Source of the DNA: Sarcomyxa edulis
Taxonomy: Eukaryota; Basidiomycota; Agaricomycetes; Agaricales; Mycenaceae
Length of the DNA stretch: 64,000 nt
Reading direction: 5' to 3'
Assembly (NCBI GenBank): GCA_009761415.1
Contig: QUOL01000032.1
Coordinates: 1 to 64,000 of the forward strand
In this document: piece by piece, positions 45,741-58,499 of the stretch
How the letters are laid out: each line of letters starts with the position of its first letter
How positions within the stretch are numbered: the first letter of the stretch is position 1
Made by a program: the position numbers and the translations under genes
The notes under the pieces: generated by a model
Told to the model about the DNA's origin: nothing
What the model saw: the letters and a program-made list of their open reading frames with translations, nothing else
Databases searched by the model: none

Positions 45741-48700
45741 AAATATTAATAAAAAAAGGTTGACTTATCCTTCTATCATTAGCGAATATTTAATTAAAAT
45801 AAACTAGGGCTAAATATTTTGGGTTTCCTAACTAGTGAAAGTTTTTATTCGCCACACTTGTAGGGTCCGCGTATACCCTTTAACATTAATTATTAGTTTT
45901 AAAAGCAAAGTACCCATTAAACAAAACAAATATAAAAAAAGAGTAAGCGGGTTAACTATTTACATTATCATTTATATTTTTATTTATAGTGTACCAGCAT
46001 TCTTCTTCTGGTTAAGCCTTGGATAAAAGATTAAGAGAATAAACGCGTATACACAGATATAATAAAAAGAAAGAAGAAAAGGAATACCCTCTATCCTAAT
46101 CCTTTAATTTAATAAAGAAAATAAATCAACGGGAGATTACAATTTAACAGGAGATTCAAGACACTAAGAGGGGACGTATAACCCTTAATCAGAAGCAATA
46201 CAATTATATAAAAAAGGGAACCTAACAACAAAAGTCAAAACGTTATAGGGTTAGTGGGCGCATATACCCCTTTACACTAGCAGTTAATTAAATAAATAAA
46301 GCTGTAACAAATAAAAAAAATAAATAAAAATAAAAAATAAAGAGAATAAAACTTTAACTATATAACATCCATCTAATATTAATAAATAAAAAAAAGAGGT
46401 GAAATAAAAAAAATTACCTAATAAAACTTTAACTATTTTTCAACAGCTATCTAATATAAACAAAAAATAAAAAAAGAAAGACTTGTATAAAAAAGGAACC
46501 TCTCTATCCTATAGGTTAATTCTTCTCTTTTCTTCTCTTCTCTTGTTTTCTCCTGTTGTTAGACCAGATATTTTTGTAAATTTTTTTTTAAGAATTAAGT
46601 AACTAAGTAACAATTAAAGTAAGTAAGTAAGTAACAAATAAAGTAAGTAACAATTAAAGTAAGTAAGTAACAAATAAAGTAAGTAAGTAAGTAAGTAATT
46701 AAGTAAGTAAGTAGTTAACTAACTAAATAATAAAATAAACAAAGAATAAATAAAGAGAATAAAACTTTCATTATATACAATCCATTTTTATCTAATATAA
46801 AGAAATAAATAAATAAAAAAAATAAATATTAAAGTATAGATTTAGATAAGTAATGTTATAACTACTAATTTGTATAATGGAGTATTTCCTATGCTTTTTA
46901 TAAATTTAAAATATAGTTTATTACAAAGTTGAAATGATAGTTTGATTCTCACTGTTTAACCCTAATTTTTATTACCCTTACTAGTTCATTATATCTTAAC
47001 ACTATCTTAACACAGTTAATTTATTAGACATATACTATTTTTTTCCATAACTAATTAATTTTATTTTTTGTCTACATATAAATTAGTACGTTAGTCTTAT
47101 TTAAGTTTTGTTCCTTATTTAATTTTTTTTTTAGTTCCTTATTTATTCCCTCTTTAAGTCTTTATTTGTTATATAGCGTACTCTATTATAACTATAACAC
47201 TATCTATCTATAGTAAATATAAAATATTAGAGGAAATAAAAAATATCTGGGTATTATAAAATAGAAAATAATATAACTATAATAAACCAACCTAAAGAAG
47301 GGTACCATATATCTATAGTGAGTATAAAGGATTAGAGATAAATAGGGAATCTGTAGGTGTATAAAAATAAGAAGTTTCTGGCATATATAAAAATAAACTT
47401 AATCTAAAGAAATATATAATATAAATATAATGAATCTAAAATATTAGAGGGAGATATTTAATCTAATTTATTAGTTAATCTAATTTCTTAAATAGTGTGG
47501 GTAATTATAGCTGATATATAATAGTTGCTGATACTAGTTATAGCTGTTATTATACTATACCTAGTTATAAAACTATATTATAGTAGGTAAAAAAAATATT
47601 AGTAGTAGAAAACCTTTTATTTCTGTTAGGTTAACCAACAATTTAACCCTGTTATTATAACGTTTTGTAAATCTTTATATTATTGTTAGGTACGACTAAT
47701 ACTCAAACAAATGTGCTATAGAAGAAATACAGTGGATGATTAGGTAGAATTGGTTTAATAGGAACCCTTTTTATATACATTAAATGATTACGTTAAGTAT
47801 AAGATGTTTAAGTTTAATTAAGTATTCTCAAATATGTAAATACTAAAGTTTATTTAATTATTATTTAATGATTACTTAGTTTAACAGCAAGTCCAGTCTA
47901 TCTAATTCAAATACTATTTATTTTTATTTACAAGTTATTTTTATTTACAAGTTAATACAAGTACTATTTATTTTTATTTACAAATACAAAGTTTAAGTGT
48001 AATTATTAACTATAAGTTTTCAATACAAAGTAAACAGTGTAGCTATTAAATATAACCTACCAATACAAAGTGAAAAAGTGTAACTATAACTTAAAAAAAA
48101 AAATAATAAAAGTTTCAAGGTACCTTTGCATATGACACTGGGTCAGTGAAAGTTAAAAATAGTGGAAATAATAGTAAGTAAAAGTTTAAAATAGTAAAAA
48201 TAAGGGTAAGTAAAGTTATAAATAGTAGAAATAAGGTTATAATGAGTATCAATGGTATATAATATGATAAGAGAATAAAATTACTATTTGTGAATCCTAA
48301 AACATATAATTTAGCTATGATCAATTTGGTGTCTATAGGGTGTTTGTATATTAAACTATATAACTATATAACTATATAACTATATAACTATATAATTACA
48401 TAGGATGTTATAGATTGAACAATAAAACAACTGGAGGATTGCAGTAATATAATATCTACTTAATTGTAGTTGTCTAGTGAAGACTTATTTGATCTGTAGA
48501 TAGCTGGCTTTTTCTTAAATATATTTTAATTTTAGAAAGGATAGAAATATATTTTAGAAAGGATAGAAAGTATAGACAGGTAAAATATATAGTCAAATAG
48601 GTACAGTATTTTTTTTTGTTGTTTGTGTTAATGTTTTTTTTTCTTTTTTTCTTTTCTTTTTTGTTCTTTTCTTCTCTTAATTAGGAAGATGTTAACATGG

Positions 48701-51300
48701 AAAGGGAAGTACCCCATCTCATAAAAAAATGGTAACCAGAAATCTAAGATATTTTAGGTAGTATAGTATAGTATAGTATGCGGATTAAAAAAGTTAGTAG
48801 GAAGGTTTAATAATAATAATAGTAATAATAATTATCCTTTAAATAACATGTAATAATGCACTAAATAACTATTTGTAAAAATAAAAATGTACATATCTTA
48901 AAAATGTACAGATCTTAAATGATTAACCAAGTATATAATGGTTATGTTAATATAAAGTAGTAAATAATCAAGTAAAATAACACTTAATTAATAATGTAAT
49001 TAGTTATAATGCTGCTCGGGATAGGTAGTTCCCAAATAAATAATAAATAATGGTAATGATACACTTATACTTAATCTATATTCAATACTTAATTTACCTT
49101 TAATTTGATTTTATTAATTTTTATTTTTGTTTCTTTTTTCTTTTTTCTTATTTCTTCTTCTAAGAAGGTACTTATTTCTTATTCTAAGTAGGTAAAACTG
49201 TAATAGGACTAAAAAATAGTAATGTAATTAAACCTTAAATAAGATATCTGGCTAAGGTAATAACAAGATATCCGGCTCAGGGAATGCAGTTAAATAAATA
49301 CATAACTTGTGAAAGTGTAATTAATGTCTGCACAAAGTTAATAAAGTATGTAGTTGTACGCTGTAAAAAATAAATATGTAAACTAGTATTGCTAAAGTAA
49401 TTAACTAGTAGATGATACATAAAAAGTTTAGTAAAGAGATAAGGTTTAAGTAATAGAACTAGAATAAAAACTTAAAGGTTAAGTAATAGAACTAGAATAA
49501 AAACTTAAAGGTTAAGTAAATTTCACTGCTCAACACCAGGTGCTGATATCAATAGAGCATAAATAATAGTAACAATAATCATTATGCTGTACAAAAATAA
49601 ATAGTAACAGTAATCATTATGCTTTACAAGAATAAAGTGTAATCTGCATAGGGATAAGGCGTAAGCTCTATAGCCATAAATTTTTTAGTTATACCAGTTC
49701 CCTTAAAGAGGAAATAACTAAACCAGCTTTAAAATTGTTTTACTATATCTTTACTAATGGCTTTTGATACTGCCATATTAAGTATAGAGTACTTTTTTTA
49801 GATCCTTTTGACAATGACTTCCATCTTTAAAATAACAGATTTCCTTAGGTGGGGCCCAGATTATTGTGTTATCATTAATTTAAATTTCAACTATTTCCAA
49901 GATACATATTGCTGAATTTTTTTATTTAAACTGCTTGATTTGGTTTACTAAAACGTTTACTTTAAGTCTCTTTACAAATGTTAACATAGCAAGTAAATAC
50001 AATAAAGCTTAGATATTAATAAATGTTAAAAGATAAAGATGAGGAAGCTGCACCTTTTTTAATTAAGTATATTAAGTATAATGTATAGTTACAAGGATTA
50101 CTACATGGAACTAAATTGTATTTTATTTATTTATCCCTAAATCTTAGTTTAAAATTATACTATTATAACCTAATCATATGTAGATAGGCTAGTTATTCTT
50201 TATTTAGTATATAAAAAATAGGTAATATTGTAGATAGGCTAGTTATTCAGTACTTGCTGTTTATTTTTTTTTTAAGTAATAGATAGATAAGTCAATTATC
50301 TTTATGTACCCTCTACTGATAAAATTAGCTTAATATCAAAATATATAATAAACTCTCTAAGTAATATAAGTTGTAGTCTATAAAGCAGTAAATCATAACT
50401 TTATAATAATCCATTCTTGTTTGAATTGTTAAAACAAAGAAGGAAGTAGTAATTCTTATAAAAAAAATGTGTCATAAATAAATAAATAAACATATATAAG
50501 TAAATCGTACAGTATAATCTAATTCTAAAATGTCTCCGATATAGTATATTAAACCTAATTATATTTTTAAGTAAAGAATATAGCATATAATCTAAAACTT
50601 GGTTAGTGTTTAATAGTTAATAACAGAGTCAATAAAATAGTAAACCTTGGTTCTTTAATATTTTTTTTTCCTTAAGTCTTATTATATATATATAAGTAAT
50701 CTGTGATACTAATTCTTCAATATTTAACGATACAATTAGAAATAATAGGTCTCAAATATCAATCAATATAATTCTTCAATATTTTACTATACAATTAGAA
50801 ATAATAGGTCTCAAGTATCAATCAATATATAATCTTAGCTAATTAAGCAGTTAATCCTAAGTTACATCAATTAGTGTTAAAAATGCTCTCTATAGCATAG
50901 ACTAATAAATAATATTAGCAATAGTTGTATTACAGACAAGTTATCAAACTGTATTGCATATGTTGGTGTTATACTAATGAGTCTTCATAATATACAGTTA
51001 TAGCTAATAAGTCTTATAATTAAGATTCGTAAGTAATCATTCATAGTAATCTATCTAATTTAGTTATCTATCTAATTTAGTTATAAGTATAAAATAAATC
51101 AATAAACCAATAAAATAATAGTAACACATAGGTAAATTAAAAATAATATACATTAACATATCCCTTATAAGTAACGGTTATTCAATTTAGCCCTCTATTA
51201 TAGTATACTCCTCCCTCTAGTAGGATCCATACGTTAGTTAGAGTAACCCTAGCAATGTTTAATAGTCTTATTTAAGTTTTAATTCTTGTATCTCAAATTA
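45741..51300. other. Gene-poor AT-rich filler
   Basis: No conserved gene seen. Contents: diverged copies of the 85 bp repeat (46330-46830), AAGTAAGTAAGT microsatellite (46600-46720), ACTATATA tract (48355-48400), tandem pairs at 49435-49515 and 49560-49640, and a 61 bp tandem duplication around AGAAATAATAGGTCTCAA (50708-50828). Confidence 0.55.
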
Positions 51301-51304
51301 ATAA

Positions 51305-51405
51305 AAATAGAACTTAAAAAATAAATATATTAAAATAGCTTTTGTAGACTTATTGAATCTATTTAATAGTAGTTTATCTAAACTTTTTATAAATTATGGG
51401 GTGAA
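51305..51405 (+). pseudogene. dpo: DNA polymerase exonuclease-domain scrap
   Basis: YIKIAFVDLLNLFNSSLSKL followed by FINYG is the same segment as the minus-strand fragment at 38.6 kb, and the DNA is a near-perfect inverted copy (88 bp, one mismatch that changes Ser to Leu). Nothing on either side is recognisable, so only this short block was copied. Confidence 0.7.
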
Positions 51406-52459
51406 ACAATTTAAAGTCTTTTCCTTATTTATTATTTCATTATTTTTTTAATAAATATTACTTAAATTATGTAGGTCAACAGTCTGAGTATTTAATTTTA
51501 GATAATTTTTTTTATTAGTATATTGGGTAGATGTTTACTCCTTTAAACAACTTACTTAAAAATATAAATACAGCCTAACTAAAAATAAGTAATAAGTAAC
51601 TCTAATTTATAAGATATGTGATAAGGTATAACATTAATAAGTAGTTAAATGTATGATAGACAAAATAAATATATTGATAGATTAATAAAAAGCACATTAT
51701 ATTTTTTCGGGTAATCTTACTAAGCTAAAATCCGTAATGTAGGATATTAAAAAGAAAATAAAAAGTAAGGATAATTAATATTTAAAATCTAATAAAATTA
51801 GTAGCTAAACTTTAAACTATTTTTATTAATATAACAGTAGGTGTAGAGTAGATATATTAATGTACTTAGTCTAAATTAGTTGCTATTATTTCTTGTAATA
51901 AAATGGTAATAGACAAATTAGTATGATAATATATTTATAAATTATTGATCTGCTTTATTTATTATTTGGTTATTAAAGGTATAGTATAGATTAGGGTACT
52001 AATACGAGTAAATAAATATTATAATCTCATACTTAAAGTAAAATGTAAATACAGTGATATTTCATTAGTAGGAAATAGGCACAAATACCATAAACAGATA
52101 ATAGCAAACTTACCTATTTGTTTCTGTACTTATAGTTAGATTAAAAAAAAAATAAATAAAATAAATAAAATAAATAAAATAAATAAAATAAAAAAATAGT
52201 AGCCGCATATAATAATAAATCATACTTAAAACTTAAATTTAGATACACATTTATTTAGTAATAATTAAATAAAAATTATAGCTAGCTTTAGTTCCCCCAC
52301 TATTGTTTTTTCAAATATCTATATAAAACTTATTATTGTTTTTTCAAATATCTATATAAAACTTATCATTCTCCTTAGAGGGAAGGTTGCCTTAAACTAT
52401 CTATTTACTTCTTTATTTTATTACTACTTCTATAGTTAGCTTATCTTTTTACTTAGTCT

Positions 52460-52690
52460 TAATAACTTTACTAATCTATTCCTTCTTAAGAACTTTACTA
52501 ATCTATTCCTTCTTAATAACTTTATTTATCTATTCCTTCTTAATAACTTTACTTATCTATTACTTATTAAAAATAATAACTTTACTTATCTATTACTTCT
52601 TAAAAATAATCATTTTACTAATCTATTACTTCTTAAAAATAATAACTTTACTAATCTATTCCTTCTTAATCACTTTACTAATCTATTCCT
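52460..52690. repeat. 27 bp tandem array
   Basis: Successive near-identical units around AACTTTACTAATCTATTCCT, with a longer variant carrying AAAATAAT in some copies. Confidence 0.75.
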
Positions 52691-53134
52691 TAGATATATG
52701 TTGTATTTATATTCCTTAGATATATGTTGTATTTATATTGTTTAGATATATGTTGTATTTATATTGTTTAACCTAGTAGTAATATTTAAAAATATAATTT
52801 ATAAATAAATCGGGTAGTATATTAAATAGGCAGTAATTATAGCATTGCATATTAACTTTTTAAATTGCCAATTTTAAATAGGAACTATACTATATGTATT
52901 ATAAAAAAAATATTTAAGTCTTTATTGATTTTTCTTTTGTTTATATTTTTTACTACCTTTATTTTTCTACTATATTATAATAAACCTAATGGTAGATATA
53001 TAAATTAGTATGATAGCAAGATTTAACTAAGTTGTTTTATTTATTTAATAAATAGAGTAAAAATGTAGACAGATAACTAATAATACTATGAATAAATATC
53101 TTTAGTTTAGGAAATTTAAAGTTATAAATAAATT

Positions 53135-53168
53135 AATCTTTTGTTTTAAACATTAAGATAGAGGTACA
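53135..53168 (+). repeat. Family A element, variant subfamily
   Basis: It matches the copy at 22546-22579 over about 30 bp, including the AATCTT left flank and the AGATAGAGG right end. Confidence 0.8.
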
Positions 53169-54472
53169 AATAATCAACTATTAGTAATAGGTTAAAATAA
53201 ATAAATCAGGTAGCAAATATAAGTAATAAATAATCTAATTGTAGTATATTAGAAGAAACAATTCTTGAGTAGGTTAGTTATAAGTAAATGTACAATAGTT
53301 TATTATATGTTAGTATCAGGTAAAGGAACAAAAATAGTATAAGGGAAAGAAAAAAAAATAGTATAAGTTAAAGAAAATAACTATTATAACTAATTTGAGG
53401 TAGAGCACTTATAATGATATATAATATATAGAATAAAGATTTATGTAATACATATACAGCAATTTTCTCCTATTTCACTTATTATATAGAGTAAGCTAAT
53501 TGTATACCTTTGCTATTCTAATTAATATAACAGTAGGGTACATTTATTTTAAATTACGCTAGTATGACTTATTATTACTGCTACTATTTATTATATGTAA
53601 TTATTTTTTTTTAAGTAATTATTTTTTTTTTAAGTAAATATTAATACGAGAGTAAAAGGCTAGGAGGATAAGGAAGATTCTCAATAGGTATAACTAACTT
53701 AAATTTAGTATAATCTAGTTTATTTAGAACTAACTTAAATTTAGTATAATCTAGTTTATTTGTAGAGATATATCTTTACTCAAAACAACTAAAGGTATAA
53801 ATATATCAATGTAGGCAGGCAGTATAAATTAGTACTCTGCTATACTTATTACCTTCTCTGTCTCTAGATATAATATATAAATAAAATATTAAGGTAAAAA
53901 TGTACTAATCTACATAAGTGAGAAAACAATTATTTAACTAAATATAACTTGCATTACCCAAATATTTGTAATAGGTAACATTTTTTATATTTGACTACTA
54001 TTATTCTCTCCAGTTATCTCTGGCTATATTCCTTATTACACTTTATTAATAAATAGGTAAGACTAAATTAAAAACTTTAGTATAAGTTTAATTAGTTTCT
54101 AGATATTATTAAATATGACTAAGGTAATACTAACTTAATGTTCTATAGTATATTTATTATAACTTCCTCTAGTAATATATCTGTAATAACTTAAATATAG
54201 ATTGATTTAGTAAGTAGAAGGTTATACTTTATTTAGTTAGTTATTTAGTTATTTATTTAATTATTTATTAATTACTTATTTATTTATTAATTATTATTTA
54301 TTAATTATTTACTTATTTATTTATTAGTTCTTTATATTATTATTTAACTATTAATTAGTTTATTTATATATATTTATTATTTAATTATATTTATTACTTA
54401 GTATATTAGTTCTAGTTATTTAGTTAATAATTATTTTATTTATTTATATATTTATATTTATTACTAAAGTAT

Positions 54473-54557
54473 ATTTTTTATTTTTTTATTTATTTATTTA
54501 TTTCTTTATCTCTTTGTTTATATTGGATTGTATAGAGTTAAAGTTTTATTCTCTTTA
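54473..54557. repeat. 85 bp inverted repeat partner of 1710-1794
   Basis: TATTGGATTGTATAGAGTTA and flanking sequence are the exact reverse complement of 1710-1794. Confidence 0.8.
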
Positions 54558-55264
54558 ATTTTAATTTTGTTGTTACTATTAATATTTTATTTATCTAGTC
54601 GTATAGTGGCTACTTTAACTCGTGACTATATTAACTATACTATTTTATTTTGATCTGTGTAATTTCTATTAAAGTGTGTTCCATAGTTTTAGTTTATTGT
54701 AAATCTCTTAATATCTATTTTATGTTTCTCGTCCGTCTATAATATTCTATTTCGTCTATAATATTCTATTTTGTCTATAGTATTCTATTCCGTCTATAAT
54801 ATTCTATTCCACCTTTAACTTTTGAATATATTTTTATTTGTTATTTTGAGTTATCGTTTTTTAATCTAGTCTAGGCCTCATTTCCCCATTGGTAATTAAC
54901 TCGGTTAATCTTTTCCAACAAATGTCCCCTGTGATTGATTCTTTTTTTTTTGGTTTAAGACTGGTCGTGTTTTATCCTAGGATATTTTTTTCTAATATTT
55001 CGATTGTTTAACCTCCTCTTCCTCGATCTAAATAAAAGTTTTTACTTTAAAATATTTAAAAAAATGGTTCTTTGGTTGACTGTTAATACGTATTAATAAA
55101 AGCAATCTATGGTACAATAAATAATAATAATAATAATAAGGTAAGTAGTTAAATAGGTAAATTAAAAGCAGGTTATTACTTACCACTTAGTATATAGTTT
55201 ATTCATCTTTATATTTACTAGTAGTTTCTTAAGTATGATACATTTATTTATTTGCTGTTACAGC

Positions 55265-55345
55265 AACACTCAGTATTTGTACTATAAATTTAACACTCAG
55301 TATTTGTACTATAAATTTAACACTCAGTATTTGTACTATAATTAA
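55265..55345. repeat. Three tandem 28 bp units
   Basis: Three units containing AACACTCAGTATTTGTACTA are separated only by ATAAATTT or the end of the array. Confidence 0.8.
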
Positions 55346-55465
55346 GTTTTATTATATAACAAGGATTAAATATAAATATACTTGGTTTAGCTTAATCTTG
55401 TAGTTTTTTAGCAGCGAGTTTAAAAAATATTAACTATTGTTATTACCATTATTATCTATAATAAA

Positions 55466-55750
55466 ATGTTAGTATATAGTGTAAGAGCAGTACCATTAGG
55501 TTTACAACATTAAACAGAGGTTTACAACTATTAGCAAATACTTTTTTGGGTTATTTATTAATAGCTATATTAAGTAGTTTAATATATAATCTAATGAGTT
55601 AACTATAAATACTATTTTATTACTAATAGGATGTATACCACTAATAAAAGTATTAGGTATAGAAGCATTATAGGTATCAGTAACAATGATACAAACTTAT
55701 GCTTTTTTTATACTAGCATTAAGTAATATCAAAGATTAGATATACTATTT
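55466..55750 (+). pseudogene. Decayed atp6 (ATP synthase subunit 6), C-terminal half
   Basis: VYSVRAVPLGLQ then, after a 20 bp tandem duplication (the two ATTAAACAGAGG/TTTACAAC units near 55510), LLANTFLGYLLIAILSSLIY. These correspond to the conserved ATP6 helix with the essential Arg (RAVSLGLRLxAN in fungi). Further on IGCIPLIKVLGIEAL and VSVTMIQTYAFFILALSNIK match the last helix (ALIQAYVFT). Conserved polar positions are partly lost and stops occur. It is not functional. Confidence 0.65.
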
Positions 55751-55894
55751 TTTTTTTAATATACTTAAATATAATAATAATATAAAGATTAAACAGTATG
55801 ATAATACCTTATTATAGTTTACTTAGGTTAATAAAAAATATAAAAAAATAAGAGGATCTGTAAAATAAAGGTAGTTTAATACTATTATATGTAT

Positions 55895-56075
55895 AAATGT
55901 TATTAGCATTAACAATAAAACTTTTAAGTAGTGCATTAATATTAAATAAAAGTTTAGGTATAATATATAGTATAAATATCTTAATGTTATCAGGTTGGAG
56001 GATCAGCAATAGGATTAGCATTATTTTTTAGTTTGTTAGTTAGTTATTACAGATTACATGTTACATTTACATTTA
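55895..56075 (+). pseudogene. Decayed nad4L
   Basis: IKLLSSALILNKSLG, then after a one-base shift GGSAIGLALFFSLLVSYYRL. The SAIGLA...YYRL pattern is the C-terminal signature of NADH dehydrogenase subunit 4L (usually AESAIGL...YYRLRG). The conserved Glu before SAIG is replaced by Gly. It is directly followed by nad5-like sequence, the usual fungal order. Confidence 0.55.
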
Positions 56076-56770
56076 AATATTTAATGTTATTAACCGTTAT
56101 ATTGTTACCTTAATCTTTAGTATAATAGTAGGTATTTTAGGTAATACATTTGGAAGTGAAAAAAAAAGTATTATAGCAAGTAGTATAATTACAGTATCAT
56201 CTATATTATTATATAATAATTATAATGCAGTATTAATAGCTAAGTTACTACCTTTAATAAATATAGGATATTGATTACATTTAGAAAAAAAAAATTACAG
56301 GTAAATTGAGGGCGTATTGAATATAGATAAAGTATATTGTGTATCATTACCATTATTTATAAGTAGTTTAGTACATTGATTTGCAGTTAGGTTATATGAG
56401 TTACAATTTACATAAAATTAGATTTTTTTTTTTATTTCTTTATTTATTTATTTATTTATTAATGTTTACCTTCTTTATGGTAGTATTAGTATCAAACCAA
56501 AATAACTAAGTATTATTTATAAATTGAATATCTAGGAATAATTCGCAGAATATTTATTAATACCCTCCTGATTTACATGCATATCAGCAATAAAATTAGC
56601 TTTATTAGTAGTATTAAGAAATTCTGATCTTTGGTGATACCCTTTATTTAGTTGTTTTTAGTTGTAGCATTAATAGTAATGTTATTAACTTATGGTTTTT
56701 TAAATTATTTATAAATAGTAAAACTCCTTATATATTAAGTTTTATATTGCTAGTAGTATGATTGCTAATG
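56069..56770 (+). pseudogene. Decayed nad5, N-terminal part
   Basis: MLLTVILLP overlaps the end of the nad4L remnant, as the start of nad5 does in fungi. Next come VGILGNTFGSEKKSIIASSI, AVLIAKLLPLINIGYWLHLE, SLPLFISSLVHWFAVRLYEL and, after a gap, YLLIPSWFTCISAIKLALLV. These follow the order of NAD5 (G-RK-GV-G-IIT, INL-WIDSE, SSLVH, YLLI-FW-TR-AN). Many frameshifts and stops. It gives an old, mutated copy of a complex I segment, not a working gene. Confidence 0.55.
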
Positions 56771-58480
56771 GTAGCTCCTTAATCTAAATTGGTTTTTACT
56801 CTTGTTTACTGTTAGAAATAAATGGCACACTCTTGTATAACTTAAATAAAGTAAAGGTTTACTGTTAGGAATAAATGGCACACTCTTGTATAACTTAAAT
56901 AAAGTAAAGTAAAAGTAAAAAAAGAAAAGAAAGAGTAGAATAATTAGATAATTAAAAACATATATAGAAGAGAAACGTTAGTTAAAGAATATATCAAATC
57001 AGGATCCGGGTTTTTTGTATAGTATAAAATGTATCCAATAAATAAAGTAGATAAAAAGTAAAAAATATAATATATCAAATGGTAAAGGTACACTACATTA
57101 ATATAATGTAAGAGAGTTTAATAAAGATAGAAGGATTACTATTTTAAACAAGGAAAGAAGTAGCAATTAAAACAAATAAGTAGCAATTAAATTGATCAGT
57201 ATCAACAGTAACATCTAATATAAAGAGTGGTAAACTATTTAAACATAAGTATATAATAACTAAAGCTCCATTATCCTATTAAAAACAGTACAATATATTA
57301 AAAAGTACCTATAGCAGATGTTAAAAAAATACTAGGTTATAGTAATTTAAAAGTGTTTATTTTACTCTAGAATATGGTAAAGGTAAATGTAGAGGCAGAT
57401 CATTTAAACATATGAAATATACTATTACTAAAACCACTACCTAATACTTTTATTAGTGGTATATGTATTTTATTAAGGGTGAGATATCTATTTCTTTCTA
57501 TTATTTGAAGAACCATCAGTACCACCAGATATTTCTAGGTGTACAACTCGATTAATACCAGATATAGATAATTTTTTATATAATAAGTTTTATAAAAATT
57601 AAGGTATTAAACATCTTTTTTAGATACATTAATACATTAATATATAACACCATTAAGTTAAGCAACCTAATTAAATGGTAAATGGAAAAAGGGTATCTTC
57701 TATAAATCTATGAATCTATGACCAGTTAAGATTAAATGGAAGAAATAGTAAAGTAAATCTAGTAAAGTAAATCTAGTAAATTCAATATAGTGAAGTAAAC
57801 CTAGTAAAGTATATTGTATTTATGTTAGTTTTGGTGTTGCTATATTCAGCCCTAAAATAAATGACCTATCTTTTAATGTGTACCAATCATTGATATTAGA
57901 GTTATATATACTAGATAATATTTCTAATATAACTATCGCTATATCTATATAGCCTAACATTAATGTACTTATGTTAAACAGTTGAAAGAGCTATCAAACA
58001 TAGGAAAGGAGATACAGTATAGATGTATAACAATACTATTCTTGATGTATTTGATTATTATTGTAGTAAAATACATGTAACTACTGATAATGTAAGCATT
58101 TACAGTATAAAGATAGGTATTACAAAGTTAAACCATTGACACAGGTATAAAAATAGTGTTTATAACTATAATTGTTTGTGAGAGTTGTAGTACAAAATCA
58201 ATATAGGTTTTAGATAGTATCTTAGATATCATAGAGTGTTAATGCTTAGCAAAACGGTAAAAGACCTTTAGAAACAAAACTAACAAGTAAAAAAAAAAAC
58301 CGTTATATCTTGCAATATTGCGGATAATCCCTAAGACATAAATATTACTACTAGATAACTTAAGTAACTTGCACAAAACCTTAGTTGTATTCTACAGTTT
58401 TAGTTAAACAGTAGTACACCCATTTGCGAATCGAAACAAAACGTACCTTAGAGTTCTGCTATGCATTGAGTTCTGCTAGA
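56771..58480. other. AT-rich region, possibly further gene remains
   Basis: A 70 bp tandem duplication around AAATGGCACACTCTTGTATA lies at 56805-56910. Short peptides with non-random look (EEPSVPPDISRCTTRLIPDI near 57505) suggest more decayed coding DNA, but I cannot name it. Confidence 0.4.
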
Positions 58481-58499
58481 TTTGCATAGACGAATTTCC

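Larger units (their letters stand above)
51410..55460. other. Gene-poor AT-rich filler with tandem repeats
   Basis: Contents: AAATAAAAT repeat (52145-52195), 33 bp tandem pair (52290-52370), at least seven copies of a 27 bp unit around ACTTTACTAATCTATTCCTT (52460-52690), TAGATATATGTTGTATTTAT units (52690-52770), a 34 bp tandem pair (53695-53765), TTATT simple repeats (54215-54490), ATAATATTCTATTTCGTCT units (54725-54815) and three copies of AACACTCAGTATTTGTACTA (55265-55345). No gene recognised. Confidence 0.55.
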
